Origin: M3007 sp033764075
Lineage (GTDB): Bacteria > Bacteroidota > Bacteroidia > Chitinophagales > Saprospiraceae
Assembly (NCBI GenBank): GCA_033764075.1
Contig: JANRJH010000037.1
Coordinates: 54,093-118,092, forward strand
Direction of reading: 5' to 3'
Length of the DNA stretch: 64,000 nucleotides
In this document: positions 63,747-64,000 of the stretch, piece by piece
How positions within the stretch are numbered: position 1 is the first letter of the stretch
How the letters are laid out: each line of letters starts with the position of its first letter
Translations under genes and position numbers: made by a program
The notes under the pieces: model-generated
Seen by the model: only the letters and a program-made list of their open reading frames with translations
Told to the model about the DNA's origin: nothing
The model's database searches: none

Positions 63747-63758
63747 GGGGGGGGGGGG
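63747..63758 (+). repeat. Poly-G homopolymer of 12 bases
   Basis: Twelve consecutive G follow an ATG at 63720 that starts MKTIFSFLR. At this length the frame stops at 63813-63815, while the longer secreted-protein frame lies at +2. One more G (or two fewer) would join the 63720 start to the main frame. Confidence 0.9.
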
Positions 63759-63760
63759 CA

Positions 63761-64000
63761 ATGGGTAAGTTATGCCACCGCCGTATCGCTCTTGGCAGTT
63801 TCCTTTTTTGGGTAGCCGTACTGCCGTTGGGCGCCCAAACGCCGGGGGCGCCTCCAACGCTTTCACTGCAAAGTTGTAGTGATCTTACCTACGAGATCAC
63901 GCCCGGAATTTGGCCGGGAGGTTGCTCGGGTTGTTGTATTTCGCCATCATGCAGAAAAGCGGTGTATGAAGTGCGATTAAAGTCGCCCACAACACTGAAC
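63761..64000 (+). CDS. Secreted protein, truncated by the window edge, behind a poly-G tract
   Basis: The frame from the ATG at 63761 (MGKLCHRRIALGSFLFWVAV, then LPLGAQTPG) encodes a plausible signal peptide with cleavage after GAQ and continues open to the last base. The mature part is Cys-rich (SLQSCSDLTYEI, GGCSGCCISPSC). The alternative ATG at 63720 is joined to this frame only if the G-run changes length. I do not recognise the protein. The true start and expression state depend on the G-tract. Confidence 0.6.
   Translation, partial: MGKLCHRRIALGSFLFWVAVLPLGAQTPGAPPTLSLQSCSDLTYEITPGIWPGGCSGCCISPSCRKAVYEVRLKSPTTLN

Overview
The window is a dense piece of a fairly GC-rich chromosome from a member of the Bacteroidota, probably the class Saprospiria (Lewinella/Haliscomenobacter-like). 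The phylum call rests on two secreted proteins with type IX secretion C-terminal sorting domains (one gliding-motility/type B, one type A), a run of Bacteroidota-type promoters (TTG-N18 to 20-TAnnTTTG), a PafA-type phosphatase, an AAA/DUF4143 ATPase, type-B L31, triple-tyrosine sensor regulators and a Bacteroidota-style long CcmF. The class assignment is inference. I saw no rRNA, tRNA, CRISPR array, transposase or phage gene.

Layout. 1-8703: a truncated membrane-spanning sensor/regulator, the RNA-binding protein Tex, a two-gene DUF4240 / URI-nuclease cassette bracketed by a perfect 77-bp duplication of the tex 3' end, and a GH63 glucosidase. 8737-17037: a type B sorting-domain protein, a secreted protein whose start lies inside a giant terminator hairpin, an OmpA-HhH gene pair (copy A), a zinc-ribbon protein, an ACP-phosphodiesterase-like protein and a degenerate PfkB protein. 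17365-22777: groES-groEL and a large type A sorting-domain protein. 22784-26813: MsrB, small membrane and hypothetical proteins, LipB carrying an in-frame palindromic insertion, and divergent PyrG. 27102-33776: an accessory-looking stretch with falling GC content (TlpA-like, transglutaminase-like, an AT-rich/GC-rich chimeric ORF), an AAA/DUF4143 ATPase with a repeated operator, and two lipoproteins. 33821-45508: housekeeping genes (GluRS-like, TPR lipoprotein, PurM, GlmU-like, L31, CoaE, MsbA-like ABC transporter), OmpA-HhH copy B, YchF, a beta-barrel-like protein and YajC. 45527-57135: an M16 protease pair, YkuK, a membrane AraC hybrid regulator, CcmE-CcmF, DUF2007 plus an exported actin-like-fold protein, a 106-bp tandem repeat and a gamma-carbonic anhydrase. 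57132-64000: a lipoprotein-like protein, EamA transporter, PafA, GNAT, DUF2892, Crp/Fnr, a vWA protein and a truncated secreted protein preceded by a 12-G homopolymer.

The genes form several functional groups. CcmE and CcmF serve cytochrome c maturation. GroES/GroEL serve folding. The two M16 proteins look like one active/inactive peptidase pair. glmU-like, purM, the TPR gene and the GluRS-like gene run as one tightly packed minus-strand unit. The duplicated OmpA-HhH pairs are the best candidate for an uncharacterised envelope system.

The less expected signal is in the non-coding DNA. Palindromic elements built of short words (GAATGCG, GAATGTC, TTCAATG, CGGCTAT) recur at gene ends and once inside lipB. 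A second set of compact palindromes carries GTAG. Together with the tex duplication and the poly-G tract, they suggest active small-scale genome remodelling.
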